Shown here: positions 16,731 through 25,675 of the stretch, piece after piece | Numbering within the stretch: the stretch's first letter is position 1 | Layout of the letters: every line of letters starts with the position of its first letter | NCBI GenBank assembly: GCA_019419455.1 | Contig: DXZW01000032.1 | Span: forward strand, 66,570 to 130,569 | Direction of reading: 5' to 3' | Origin: Collinsella sp. | GTDB lineage: Bacteria > Actinomycetota > Coriobacteriia > Coriobacteriales > Coriobacteriaceae | Length of the DNA stretch: 64,000 nt | Made by a program: the position numbers and the translations under genes | The notes under the pieces: generated by a model | Databases searched by the model: none | What the model was told of the DNA's origin: nothing | What the model saw: the letters and a program-made list of their open reading frames with translations, nothing else

Positions 16731-16746
16731 CCGTCCCAAAAAGACG
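16731..16746. terminator. Short hairpin between converging genes
   Basis: CCGTC and GACGG flank CCAAAAA (16731-16747) in the 26-base gap between the spermidine-synthase-like gene and the helicase. The stem is only five bases, so this is a weak candidate. Confidence 0.3.
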
Positions 16747-16750
16747 GGTC

Positions 16751-19195
16751 TTAGGCGTGGTCGCTCCAGCTGCGGACACGCTGCTTCATGCCCTCTATGT
16801 CGAGCACGCCTTCGGCAAAGCCCTTGCGCACGAGCTCTTCGGGAACAAACTCGTCGTAGCGGTCAAAATAAGGCACCTCGTCGGGATAGACGAGCTCGAT
16901 GGGATCGAAGTCCTTCTCGGCCTCGGCGGCGAGCACCTCAAAGAACGTCTCCTCGTCGGCCTTCATCTTAAACTGCATAAAGTACGGGCGTGATGGGTCG
17001 AGTCCGCGAAGGCCCAACTCCGCGGCACATTTAATCTTGAGCATGCGCTCGAGGGCCAAAAAGGCGTAGCTGCCCAGCCAGGGGAAGAGCACCCAGGTAT
17101 CGCCGCCCAGGTTAATGAGCGGTTTAGTTCCCGCGCCCGAAATCTCGGCCGTATGACGAGCCTGCGCAAGGCGGGCCCGTGCGTTACCCATAAGGTACGG
17201 ATACGCGGCGTGTTCGTTGAGCGCCTTGCGCATGCGCTCGAGTACGTGTGTATTGATGTCACCGGGACAGTCGCCAAAGTAGGCCGGCACCCGGCCCTTG
17301 ACCTGCGTGGCAAAGACGGTGTGGCGCTTCCAGTCCACTTCCTCGACAATCCAGCAGTGTCCGGCGATGGCGATGCGCTCACCGGGCGGTGGCGGATTGA
17401 CGATCGTGCCCAGCTCGGCCGATTCGCTGCGAACGGTGAACTCTTCGTTTTCCTGGAATACGGCGTAGAACTTAAAGTTGTTAATGATGCGCTCGCCCGC
17501 GAGACCCACGATGAGTCCGCCGCCCTCGGTGACTTGGATATGGTCGATCTTAATGAGGTGACGCAGCAGTACGCGATAGTCATCGGCCGAGATGCGATGG
17601 AAATAGCTGAGTGTGAGCACGCGCTGGGCAAGCTCTGCCGGCGTGAGCTCGCCGGTGCTGGCAAGCGTCGACATAGTCTGGTGGTAGAGCAGGCTGTAGG
17701 GGAGTCGATCGAGCTCGGGCGGCTCGACCCACTTTTCCTCGCGATAGAGTTGTACGAGCGCGATGCCCTGCAGGAGCTTCCACGGAATGGTCTCGGGCAT
17801 CATCGTGCGCGGCTCGGGCTCTTCCTCGCGCATGACAAACCACATCTCGGGCGGAAGGTCGCGGCGTCCCGTGCGGCCCATTCGCTGCAAAAAGGAACTG
17901 ACGGTAAATGGCGCATCGATCTGAAACGCACGCTCCAGACGGCCGATATCGATACCGAGCTCCAGCGTAGAGGTGGTGACGGTCGTTTGTGCCTGCTCCT
18001 CATCGCGCATGAGTTCTTCGGCCGTCTCGCGTAGCGATGCCGAAAGATTGCCATGGTGGATGAGAAAACGGTCGGGCTCGTGTCGACTTTCGCAGTAGCT
18101 GCGCAGCATGGAGCACACGGCCTCTGCCTCCTCGCGCGAGTTGGCAAAGACCAGGCACTTACGGCCGCGCGTATGTTCAAAGATATAGCCCATACCGGGG
18201 TCGGCGTTGTCGGGCGCCGTGTCGGTGGGGTTGAGAAGCGCCTGCTCGGTCGCTCGTGGGATGTCGACTTCGCCCTCGGGGGCCGAGGAAGTTTGGCGGT
18301 CCTTGGGAGCGGCCTTGCCCCGTGCCCGCTCACGACGTTGACGGCGCTCCTCTTGTGTGAGCTGTCCGCTGTGACGCATGTCTTGGGCGCCGGCGGGCAG
18401 TGCCGCGGATGCCGCCGCCTCGATACGCTCGCACGCAAGCACTTCGGCCTCTTGAGGACCTGTGCCCACGAATCCCCGCTGCTGTGCCTGGGGGCCCGAG
18501 TTGTAGAAGTGCTCCATGGAGATGCGCCACACGCGGCGCGGTTCTTCAAAGCGGGGGATAACACAGTCGCGCCCCGTTCCCTGTGAGAGAAAAGCGCCCG
18601 TGCGCTCGGGGTCGCCGATGGTGGCCGAAAGGCCAATGCGTCGAGGCTGCACGCCGGCCATGCGCGAGAGCCGCTCGATAAGGCAGAGCGTCTGCCCGCC
18701 ACGGTCGCCGCGCATGAGCGAATGGACCTCGTCGATGACCACGTAGCGCAGGTCGCAAAACATGCGCGGGATTGCCATGTGCTTATGGATTAAGAGCGCT
18801 TCGAACGACTCGGGCGTAATCTGCAAGATGCCGCTCGGTTTTTTGATGAGCTTAGCCTTGTGCGACTGCGAGACATCGCCATGCCAGTGCCAGACAGGGA
18901 TATCGGCCTCTTCGCAGAGGTCGTTGAGACGGACGAACTGATCATTGATGAGCGCCTTGAGGGGGCCGATGTAGAGGGCGCCCACGCTTGCGGGCGGGCT
19001 CTCCCAAAACTCGGTCAGGATGGGAAAGAAGGCTGCCTCGGTTTTTCCGGAAGCCGTGGATGCCGTCAGGAGCACATTATCTTGCGTGTTAAAGATGGCG
19101 TCTGCCGCTGCAACCTGGATAGAGCGCAGACTCTCCCAATCGTGGGAGTAGATGAAGTCTTGGATAAACGGGGCGTAGCGGTCAAAGGCGTTCAC
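16751..19195 (-). CDS. Lhr-like DEAD/DEAH helicase (BrxHI-like), third gene of TerB cassette
   Basis: An 814-residue superfamily 2 helicase. Walker A is 'ASTASGKT' at residues 45-52, then 'VIDEVHSLM' (motif II), 'GLSATIGD' (motif III), 'STLELGIDIG' and 'QRMGRTGRRDLPP' (motif VI). The long C-terminal part resembles Lhr-type helicases. BREX type 2 systems encode an Lhr-like helicase, BrxHI, next to the ATPase BrxD. The same pairing is seen here. I chose GTG 19195 because AGAGGAGG precedes it. The longer TTG start at 19210 would place that site inside the gene. An insert of about 80 charged, low-complexity residues splits the two RecA domains ('QTSSAPEGEVD' region). Likely unwinds DNA in a shared complex. 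Confidence 0.85.
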   Translation of the reverse strand: MNAFDRYAPFIQDFIYSHDWESLRSIQVAAADAIFNTQDNVLLTASTASGKTEAAFFPILTEFWESPPASVGALYIGPLKALINDQFVRLNDLCEEADIPVWHWHGDVSQSHKAKLIKKPSGILQITPESFEALLIHKHMAIPRMFCDLRYVVIDEVHSLMRGDRGGQTLCLIERLSRMAGVQPRRIGLSATIGDPERTGAFLSQGTGRDCVIPRFEEPRRVWRISMEHFYNSGPQAQQRGFVGTGPQEAEVLACERIEAAASAALPAGAQDMRHSGQLTQEERRQRRERARGKAAPKDRQTSSAPEGEVDIPRATEQALLNPTDTAPDNADPGMGYIFEHTRGRKCLVFANSREEAEAVCSMLRSYCESRHEPDRFLIHHGNLSASLRETAEELMRDEEQAQTTVTTSTLELGIDIGRLERAFQIDAPFTVSSFLQRMGRTGRRDLPPEMWFVMREEEPEPRTMMPETIPWKLLQGIALVQLYREEKWVEPPELDRLPYSLLYHQTMSTLASTGELTPAELAQRVLTLSYFHRISADDYRVLLRHLIKIDHIQVTEGGGLIVGLAGERIINNFKFYAVFQENEEFTVRSESAELGTIVNPPPPGERIAIAGHCWIVEEVDWKRHTVFATQVKGRVPAYFGDCPGDINTHVLERMRKALNEHAAYPYLMGNARARLAQARHTAEISGAGTKPLINLGGDTWVLFPWLGSYAFLALERMLKIKCAAELGLRGLDPSRPYFMQFKMKADEETFFEVLAAEAEKDFDPIELVYPDEVPYFDRYDEFVPEELVRKGFAEGVLDIEGMKQRVRSWSDHA

Positions 19196-19280
19196 GGGGC
19201 CTCCTCTCAAATACGAACCTCTTAACGCGGTGAGCAGTGGCTTGCCGCATCACTGCCTCGACGTTTGCCCAGATAAAACC

Positions 19281-19313
19281 AGCCAAAATAAACCTGTCCC
19301 TTTTTGGCAGGTT
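19281..19313. repeat. GGGACAGG-core palindrome (copy b)
   Basis: AACCTG (19291-19296) and CAGGTT (19308-19313) flank TCCCTTTTTGG. An outer CCAAAA/TTTTGG pairing is also possible. It abuts the ATPase stop codon, in the gap between two genes of the TerB cassette. Confidence 0.45.
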
Positions 19314-20616
19314 AGATGGTGAACTCGGCGAAATTGCGGTCGCCGCTTGCGGTGCCGGTGTCGCCTGTTGCTGTTGCCGGCGCCAGCGCGTCGCCGCCGA
19401 CGCTTTGCAGTAGCTCGGCCACGTTGGCGTCGGGGTTTTGGCATAGGATGTCGAGCAGCTCGATAAAGTCACGAATGACCTCACGCGGCGTCAAGTGCGT
19501 ATCGGCTCCCACGCGGCCAAACTCAATCTTGAGAAAGTCCACCAAGTCGTTCTCGGTAAGCGTGGGCGTCCAGCCAAAGTAGCCGGCATGGATCTGCATG
19601 AGTTTTTCGATGAGCACCAGCAGCTCCTCATAGGTGAGTGGCTGCAAGCGGATGATGGGCGCGAGCATGTCCTTGAGGTCCTCGCGCGCAAAGCGACCCT
19701 GAGCGAGTCGGCTGCGCAGGGCCTCGTAGGAGAACACGCCGCGGCGACGGTCTTCGATGGAGGTTGGCGTGCCGCCCATGATCATGCCCAGGTACTGCGC
19801 TTTGCCCTGGAGCGTGTCGTTGTACATGGTCAGGATTTTCTCGTAGTTGTACTGGCGCGTGATGGCGTTGGGAATCTTATACAGATTCACGAGTTCGTCG
19901 ATGAGCACCAGCATGCCCTTGTAGCCGCTGCAAACCAAAAAACGCGCGATGAGTTTGACGTAGTCGTACCAGTCGTCATCGCTGATGATGGTTGAGGACC
20001 CCAGTTCGGCGCGAGCCTCGCTCTTGGTGCGGTATTCGCCGCGGATCCATTTGGTCACGCGGCTCATGGTCTCTTCGTCGCCCTCGGATACGGCCGTGCG
20101 ATAGCGGCGGAGCATGCGGGAGAAGTCGAAGCCGTGGACCATCTCCTCGAGCGGGGCCAGTTGGGCATTGACGACCGACTCTTCGACCTCGGCACACGAG
20201 GCGACCCAGCGATCCAGGATAAGGTTGAGCGCACCGCCCTCGGGGCGCGTTTTAGTCGATATGTTGCGGATGAGCTCACGGTAGGTGGCAAGGCCCTGTC
20301 CCTGGCCGCCCTGCAGGCGGCGCTCAGGGGATAGGTCGGCATCGGCGACGACGAATCCCTCACCCATGGCGTGCGTGCGGATGGTCTGGAGCAAAAAGCT
20401 CTTGCCGGCTCCGTAGCGACCGACCAGAAAGCGGAAGCTTGCGCCGCCGTCGGCGATGAGACTCAGGTCGGTGAGCAGGGCGCGGATCTCGACCTCGCGC
20501 CCTACGGTGATGTAGGGAAGGCCGATGCGCGGGACCACGCCGCCCTTGAGCGAGTTTAGGATAACGGCGGCGACGCGTTTGGGTACGCGGGGCGCTGCGG
20601 ATGCGGTGTCACTCAT
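19312..20616 (-). CDS. BrxD-like (DUF2791) P-loop ATPase, second gene of TerB cassette
   Basis: A 434-residue ATP-binding protein. Walker A is 'GRYGAGKS' at 66-73, in the 'FRFLVGRYGAGKSFLLQTIR' context typical of DUF2791/BrxD. Walker B is 'GMLVLIDELVNLY'. Further family marks are 'GLATYRELIRNIS', 'ILTMYNDTLQGKAQYLGMIM' followed by 'GGTP', and 'SYEALRSRLA'. It starts eight bases inside the upstream TerB gene (20609-20616), so the two are translationally coupled. It ends about 116 bases before the helicase start. BrxD of BREX type 2 is a partner of a Lhr-like helicase. No PglX methylase or PglZ is visible here, so this is not a complete BREX locus. A motor or loader for the helicase is the natural inference. 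Confidence 0.82.
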   Translation of the reverse strand: MSDTASAAPRVPKRVAAVILNSLKGGVVPRIGLPYITVGREVEIRALLTDLSLIADGGASFRFLVGRYGAGKSFLLQTIRTHAMGEGFVVADADLSPERRLQGGQGQGLATYRELIRNISTKTRPEGGALNLILDRWVASCAEVEESVVNAQLAPLEEMVHGFDFSRMLRRYRTAVSEGDEETMSRVTKWIRGEYRTKSEARAELGSSTIISDDDWYDYVKLIARFLVCSGYKGMLVLIDELVNLYKIPNAITRQYNYEKILTMYNDTLQGKAQYLGMIMGGTPTSIEDRRRGVFSYEALRSRLAQGRFAREDLKDMLAPIIRLQPLTYEELLVLIEKLMQIHAGYFGWTPTLTENDLVDFLKIEFGRVGADTHLTPREVIRDFIELLDILCQNPDANVAELLQSVGGDALAPATATGDTGTASGDRNFAEFTI

Positions 20617-22369
20617 GGTCTAGGTATCCTCTCACGTCTGCTTCATAATCCTCGATAATCTGCGGTCCTGCCGCTCCAAACTCGATAACGGTGTCACCCA
20701 CCAGGTCAAAGAGCGCCTCGTTGATGCTGTCGACGAGCATATCCTCGCTCTGGCCCGAGCGCGCCACTGCCGATGTCGCTTGCACTGCGTTTTGCTCGAG
20801 GAGCGCGCGAAGGAAGGCATCTGCGGCGGGCGCGAGTTCGGTCGCGGCGTCAGTGGACGCAGCCGCTGCGGGCGGGGGCGTCGGCGCAAGAAGCGGCGCC
20901 ACGAAACCAAACTGTTCGGTGGAAATGGTTGGCTCGTCGGCCTCGTCCTGCCCTGCGGCCGTCGTGGCCGGTTCGACAAACGCGTCTGCTGCGGGCTCGG
21001 TTTTCGGCTGCTCGGAGCCCGCCGTATCGACCTCTGCGAGTACATCGTCCTCGCGCTCCTCATCGATCAAAAGCGCCTCACGCGTTTGTGCGGCGGCGCT
21101 CCGAATGTGCCCCAGCTGACTCAAATCGATATCGATCTTGACTGGCTGGTGCGCGGCGTCCCACGAAAGCCATGCCACGACCTCGTCATCGATGATCTTG
21201 GCCAGATATTTGGGGACCTTCTCCTCCTTCAGGGGATGGGCGGGGTCTAGGGCCAGGCGCAGGCGTTGGTCGCAGGCGCGCATCATCTCACCGAGCTTGC
21301 TGCTTTTTTGTCTGCTGCCGTGGACGCGCATGCATTCCCAAAAGCCATTTTGGCAGCGGTAGATGTGAATGGGGTCCAGGCGATATTCGCAGTCCTCGTG
21401 GCGCTCGGGCGCAAAGAACACGGCCGAGGCAAACATGGTGTAGGGCATGGCCGTCTCCTCCCCAAACAAGCTCGCTACGATGCCGGTCTTTCGGTGCGTG
21501 TCATAGTAGCGCGCCATACGGACATACACGGCGCATGCCACGCGGCGCAGGTCGCGATGGTGGGAACGGTCGAGCCGTGAGTTATTCAGGTTGTACGTGG
21601 AGAGGGCGTTTATAGCGGTCGTGAGTCGCTCCTCGCCTGCCTCGTCGGGCGGAAGGGGGAGCGTGGGTTCGGAGGCTTTGCGACGCTTGGGGACTTGGGC
21701 CGACGGCGCCGATACAGGCGAGAGGTCTCGCGCCGCACGCCGCAGCTCGATAAGAGCGTTATCGAACATAACGGTTTTAGAGTCGCGAAGCAGCTCGGGG
21801 TTGAGCCCGTGGAAAACGGCGTAATCTTGCAACCACACGCGTGCAAATCGGTCTATTCCGGGCTCAAAGGCGCGATAGGCATCCCAAAAGGCCTTGATCT
21901 TGCTAAAGCCATCGAGCGGGTCATCAACGCCAATGCCGCAGATCAGCTCATAGAGATACAGGAAGGCAAAGGACGTAGACGTTTCCTCGATGGTTCCGCG
22001 GCGCACTTGGGCGCGCCAGGTAAAGTATCCGCGCAGCTGGCGATCGCTCATAGCGTTGTAGGTTGGGAAGTACGACTTGAACGTACCGTTATAGGGGCAA
22101 TCGTCCTCAAAATCGGCCATCAGCAGGCCTTGGCGGTAGAAAAGCTCGGCTTCCGAAAGCCAGCGACCCGCGCCGCCCTTGGGGTCGTCCTGCCAGCGCG
22201 ATATCTCGCGCATCTTGCGGTACTGGTCGGGAAGGAAGTTCTGCATCTGACGACCGGTTTTGAGAATCGGCTCGTTTGCGTAGACCTCATGTGAGAAGCG
22301 AGCGGACTGATGGGTCCGGGCCTCGGCCATGATGCGCTCGATGAGCATCTTGATGTCCTGGTCGGCCAC
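20609..22369 (-). CDS. TerB-N/TerB-C domain protein, first gene of cassette
   Basis: A 586-residue protein. The TerB-N domain (about 60-280) shows 'RQGLLMADFEDDCPY', 'SDRQLRGYFTWRAQVRRG' and 'TSFAFLYLYELICGIG'. A basic/proline linker follows, then a region with 'FFAPERHEDCEYRLDP', an Ala/Pro/Glu-rich disordered stretch (about 440-500), and a TerB-C-like end ('FLRALLEQNAVQA', 'MLVDSINEALFDLVGDTVIE'). These domains were defined around tellurite-resistance proteins and have been linked by comparative genomics to predicted DNA-processing and stress operons. The start is GTG 22369 with GGAGAGGAGAG upstream. The gene heads the three-gene minus-strand cassette and overlaps the ATPase by eight bases. 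No toxin or nuclease signature is visible. Confidence 0.82.
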   Translation of the reverse strand: MADQDIKMLIERIMAEARTHQSARFSHEVYANEPILKTGRQMQNFLPDQYRKMREISRWQDDPKGGAGRWLSEAELFYRQGLLMADFEDDCPYNGTFKSYFPTYNAMSDRQLRGYFTWRAQVRRGTIEETSTSFAFLYLYELICGIGVDDPLDGFSKIKAFWDAYRAFEPGIDRFARVWLQDYAVFHGLNPELLRDSKTVMFDNALIELRRAARDLSPVSAPSAQVPKRRKASEPTLPLPPDEAGEERLTTAINALSTYNLNNSRLDRSHHRDLRRVACAVYVRMARYYDTHRKTGIVASLFGEETAMPYTMFASAVFFAPERHEDCEYRLDPIHIYRCQNGFWECMRVHGSRQKSSKLGEMMRACDQRLRLALDPAHPLKEEKVPKYLAKIIDDEVVAWLSWDAAHQPVKIDIDLSQLGHIRSAAAQTREALLIDEEREDDVLAEVDTAGSEQPKTEPAADAFVEPATTAAGQDEADEPTISTEQFGFVAPLLAPTPPPAAAASTDAATELAPAADAFLRALLEQNAVQATSAVARSGQSEDMLVDSINEALFDLVGDTVIEFGAAGPQIIEDYEADVRGYLDHE

Positions 22370-22457
22370 CGTCTCTCCTCTCCTAACGCAGCTTCGGTGA
22401 CCTCATATCATAACACAGCATCAAACAGGTGTTCGAGATACCGCTATGTAGATAGAT

Positions 22458-23174
22458 TTAGAACAGGAGGGCGTAGATGACGGCTATGACAACGGAGGGG
22501 AGCATATTGGCCGTGCGGAAGGTCTGAGGACGGATGAGGTTGACGCCGACGCAGAAGATGAGCATAGAGCCCACGAGTGATAGGCTGTCGAGGGCGGCGG
22601 CGGTCATGATGGGGGAGAGCGCGCCGGCAAAGAGCGTAATCGTTCCCTGGAATACGGCAACAGGCAGGGCGGAGAAGATGCAGCCGCGGCCGAGCGAAGC
22701 CGTCATGGTGCAGACGATGATGCAGTCCAGCGCTCCTTTGAGGGCGAGCGTGGACCAGTCGCCGAGCAGGCCGTCTTGGATTGATCCCACGATAGCCATG
22801 GCACCGATGCAGACGGTCAGCGATGTCGAGACAAAGGCATTGGTGAACTCGTTGTCTCCCTCGCTGCCGGTTTTGCGCTTGAGCCATTCGCCCAGGTTTT
22901 CGATGCCGGCTTCCAGGTTTATGGCCTCGCCGATGAGCGAGCCAAGGGCAAACGAGACGATGAGCATGGTAGTGCCGGTGGTCGCCAGTGCTTTACCGTC
23001 AATGACGAGCATCTTTTGCATGGTGCCGCCCAATCCGATAAACAGAACGCACAGCCCCGACGCCTTCATGAGCGTGTCTTGGATGCGGGGCGTGATAAAA
23101 CGTCCGCCTATAAGGCCCAGCAGTCCGCCCGCAATCAAAAGCGCGACGTTGATGATCGTTCCCAAACCCGGCAT
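22458..23174 (-). CDS. DUF554 integral membrane protein
   Basis: A 238-residue membrane protein of the DUF554/YdfK family with six to seven hydrophobic segments. The family start 'MPGLGTIINVALLIAGGLLG' is followed by 'MKASGLCVLFIGLGG', 'SFALGSLIGE', 'CIGAMAIVGSIQDG' and 'LIFCVGVNLI'. The first ATG with a ribosome site is at 23174 (GGGAGGGCTC directly before it). The ORF reading upstream to 23243 has none. A transporter-like role is assumed for the family but no substrate is known. It stands alone between the TerB cassette and the surface operon. Confidence 0.85.
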   Translation of the reverse strand: MPGLGTIINVALLIAGGLLGLIGGRFITPRIQDTLMKASGLCVLFIGLGGTMQKMLVIDGKALATTGTTMLIVSFALGSLIGEAINLEAGIENLGEWLKRKTGSEGDNEFTNAFVSTSLTVCIGAMAIVGSIQDGLLGDWSTLALKGALDCIIVCTMTASLGRGCIFSALPVAVFQGTITLFAGALSPIMTAAALDSLSLVGSMLIFCVGVNLIRPQTFRTANMLPSVVIAVIYALLF

Positions 23175-23292
23175 GAGCCCTCCCATATTGATGTCAACCT
23201 GGCAATCGTAGCAGACTGGGCTGCATGGTGCGTCATGACTCATCCTATACGTTATATAAGTGGTATTAATGACGGCATTTGGTGACCAAGCC

Positions 23293-24705
23293 TCAGCCTC
23301 CCATCACGACATAGGGGCTGAAATCGAAGCGCAGCGTCATGAGTCGCTGCGGGGACTCAATGGCCGCGGCGATGATATCGGCATCTCGAGCTCGGTCAAA
23401 TCCCTCGAGCTCAATTTGATACGAGACGTCTTCCATTCTATGGAGTATCCGGTTACTCAGGAGGCTTTCACCGTCGAATTCCTCGATTTTGCCCCCGTTC
23501 GAGGTTACGGCATACAGGTGCAGTTTTGCGGTGGTCGCAGGGTCGACGACCGTGAGGTTGTCGATTTGGTTGGCCGTGCCCTTCGCCCCAAGCAAGGTGA
23601 GCAGGGTGGGGGCTACGACCTCGCCCGATGGTAGATAAACAACTTCGACGGTTTTGGGAAAAGCGATAATGGCTGCTTTGCGGACGAGCTTATCGGCGGC
23701 GGTGACCTCAATGCTCGCGGCGTCGACGGTTTCCGTGCGGTCGAGCGCGACCATCATGCAACAATTGCCCTCGTCGATGTCTGCCGGCATGGGATACCCC
23801 AAGTTTTCGCCAGCTTGCGTGCCGCCCACCGCGGCGGTTGTTTCGCTTGGCTCGTTGAAAATGGCTGAAGGATCGCTCGATGGCGGTGTAATGTTGCCTG
23901 GTGCGCCATTGTCCCCAGGCGTTATTTCACCGCTGCTCTCGCTGGAGTCGCTTGCGATGTCACCTGTCGAGGGGGCGAGTCCGACCGCTCCCGCTCCGCT
24001 CCATTCCATCTCGAGAAGCGCCGGATCGACAAGGACGTGATGCACATCTTGCGTCTGGGTGCTGATATCGACAGGACCGGGATCTGCCCCTCGCGTTAGG
24101 CTGAGCGATCCGGTCCGCTGTTTGCCCCGAATCTCCTGGCTTTCTGTGCCGCTCGCGTAGAACATCAGAGGGATCTCGCCATTTGGTGTGGCGTCGGTGC
24201 CCGCCTTGGTCATTTTCAGCGATGCGGTGAATGAGATAGCGGGCTGCGTGCCATCGGTGCTCGAGGGGACGCAGCCCAGGCATACACCTCCTCCGTCTTC
24301 GAAAAATGTGCTGTCGAAGGCGACCGTCGCCCCGTCCGCCGAGTCATCGGGCAGGGTGATGCCGAAGTGCAGCTCCACGTCGCAGGAATCGTCATCGGCA
24401 TCAGTTGCAACCGCGCGCCATGTGCAGATAGCGTATCCCGTTAGGGGGCCGTCTGCTTTGCGCGAGCGCTCGGTATCCACGACTATCGAGCTGTTCGTGC
24501 AGCGACGGAGGCACCCCGAGGTCGAAATGCTTGCCTGCGCAAGCGAGAGGCGTTGGCGCGCGATGGTGCTCATCTGGTTTGTGACGAGACAGTTGACGGC
24601 AGGTAAGGGGACGTCTACGGCGGGTGTCGCTAGAGCGGCGACGGGCATGCCGGTGACAAGCGCGCTGCAGAGCGCGGCAACGGGCAAAAGGTTCTTTGAT
24701 GCCAT
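23293..24705 (-). CDS. Large secreted protein, last gene of surface operon, unknown
   Basis: A 470-residue protein with a signal peptide ('LLPVAALCSALVTGMPVAALA', cleavage after ALA near residue 26). The mature part carries several cysteines ('SGCLRRC', 'CLGC', 'NCCMM') and a Ser/Pro/Gly-rich linker around 255-300. Two segments flank that linker and look like beta-rich modules. No sortase motif or membrane anchor is visible at the C terminus, which ends 'FSPYVVMGG'. It is therefore either released or held by partner proteins. AAGGAG precedes ATG 24705. It follows a LAQTG-anchored small protein by about 40 bases. I do not recognise a family. Confidence 0.7.
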   Translation of the reverse strand: MASKNLLPVAALCSALVTGMPVAALATPAVDVPLPAVNCLVTNQMSTIARQRLSLAQASISTSGCLRRCTNSSIVVDTERSRKADGPLTGYAICTWRAVATDADDDSCDVELHFGITLPDDSADGATVAFDSTFFEDGGGVCLGCVPSSTDGTQPAISFTASLKMTKAGTDATPNGEIPLMFYASGTESQEIRGKQRTGSLSLTRGADPGPVDISTQTQDVHHVLVDPALLEMEWSGAGAVGLAPSTGDIASDSSESSGEITPGDNGAPGNITPPSSDPSAIFNEPSETTAAVGGTQAGENLGYPMPADIDEGNCCMMVALDRTETVDAASIEVTAADKLVRKAAIIAFPKTVEVVYLPSGEVVAPTLLTLLGAKGTANQIDNLTVVDPATTAKLHLYAVTSNGGKIEEFDGESLLSNRILHRMEDVSYQIELEGFDRARDADIIAAAIESPQRLMTLRFDFSPYVVMGG

Positions 24706-24746
24706 GGGCTCTCCTTACCTGTTCTGGACGGTCTCGATTTGTGTGG

Positions 24747-25004
24747 CTACTGGCTGCGTTTGATGTGCAGGCCAAGGCCGATGGCGCTTGTACCTGCCGC
24801 GGCGATTCCTGCCGCCAGGAGCTGTCGCGTGTCGCCCGTTTGCGCGAGGGGTTCATGTTGGCCGCTGCGTTCGAGCTCCGATAGATCGACAGTCACTTGT
24901 GTGGCAGCTTGCGCCTGCTCTTGTTGGGCAAAGGCGGCGATCGGGGCAAACGTTACAACGCCGACGATAGCGGCAAGGACAATCGCCTTAGGCCGTGTGC
25001 GCAC
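24747..25004 (-). CDS. Small sortase-anchored protein (LAQTG)
   Basis: An 85-residue protein: signal peptide ('IVLAAIVGVVTFAPIAAFA'), about 30 mature residues, then 'LAQTGD', a hydrophobic stretch and a basic tail 'HIKRSQ'. LAXTG motifs are recognised by class E sortases of high-GC actinobacteria, so this is probably wall-anchored. The start is GTG 25004, which overlaps the previous gene's end by 17 bases and has no clear ribosome site, suggesting coupled translation. Its tiny exposed part suggests an anchor or base for the neighbouring secreted proteins. That is inference. Confidence 0.68.
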   Translation of the reverse strand: MRTRPKAIVLAAIVGVVTFAPIAAFAQQEQAQAATQVTVDLSELERSGQHEPLAQTGDTRQLLAAGIAAAGTSAIGLGLHIKRSQ

Positions 25005-25587
25005 CGGGCTCGACCGTCCACGTAATGCTCGCGACCTGGTCGCCCGTGCCGGTCACATGGAAGATGTCTCGCGTGACGCGGGCGACATTGCCACTCGTCT
25101 TGAGCTTAATCCTGTCCGTACCATTGGCGATGCCCTGGTAGCCCATGTCGAAGGATGCATTTTTGGAAAGGTCGAGGCCTGCTCCCTGCGTCGCGGCATG
25201 AGCGTCTTGGAGTGCCTTGTCGGGGCCGACCTTAAAATCGATGGAGTTCTGGGCGGTTCCCGTCTTGGCGTCAGCGACGATGCTCCAGGAGTTCTTGGCG
25301 CCGATTTTCATGTTGGTAACGTGGATGCCATAGGCCGAAAGATTGTCGATAGTGGTTGTGTTCTCGGAAGGGCCCTGAAGCGTGCCATCGGCCTTGGCGA
25401 CAAACGGAATGACGGTCGGAGTCTTAAACGCGATGTTGTCGATTTCGGTCCTGATGGTCACGTCGGTGGTTCCAACGCGTCCCTCCGCCAGAGCGGTGGT
25501 CGGCGCGGCGCTCATTGCGAGTGCGAGCGCCAGCCCTGCGCCCACGACGAGCGCCCTGGTCCCGCTCAAGTTCCTGGTGATGTCCAT
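24988..25587 (-). CDS. Secreted beta-rich surface protein, unknown
   Basis: A 199-residue protein with a signal peptide ('ALVVGAGLALALAMSAAPTT', cleavage near ALAEG). The mature part has a repeated beta style: 'TVIPFVAKADGTLQGPSENT', 'YGIHVTNMKIGAKNSWSIV', 'SIDFKVGPDK' and a final 'VASITWTVEPG'. This layout is shared by small secreted proteins of gut actinobacteria and recalls pilin-like or camelysin-like subunits, but I cannot name a family. No anchor is present. AAAGGAA precedes ATG 25587. It sits between a membrane-anchored partner and the LAQTG protein in the operon. Confidence 0.7.
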   Translation of the reverse strand: MDITRNLSGTRALVVGAGLALALAMSAAPTTALAEGRVGTTDVTIRTEIDNIAFKTPTVIPFVAKADGTLQGPSENTTTIDNLSAYGIHVTNMKIGAKNSWSIVADAKTGTAQNSIDFKVGPDKALQDAHAATQGAGLDLSKNASFDMGYQGIANGTDRIKLKTSGNVARVTRDIFHVTGTGDQVASITWTVEPGAHTA

Positions 25588-25675
25588 AATCGTTCCTTTC
25601 TATTCGTCACGGAACGTTTCCGTGAGGGTTAGACGAAAACGGCACGGGTGCGCATTTTCATAACAGGCGGCAGAT

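Noticed and set aside
16751..22369. A complete BREX type 2 locus
   Set aside because: Only BrxD-like and BrxHI-like genes are present. No PglX methylase, PglZ or PglY homologue occurs in the window.
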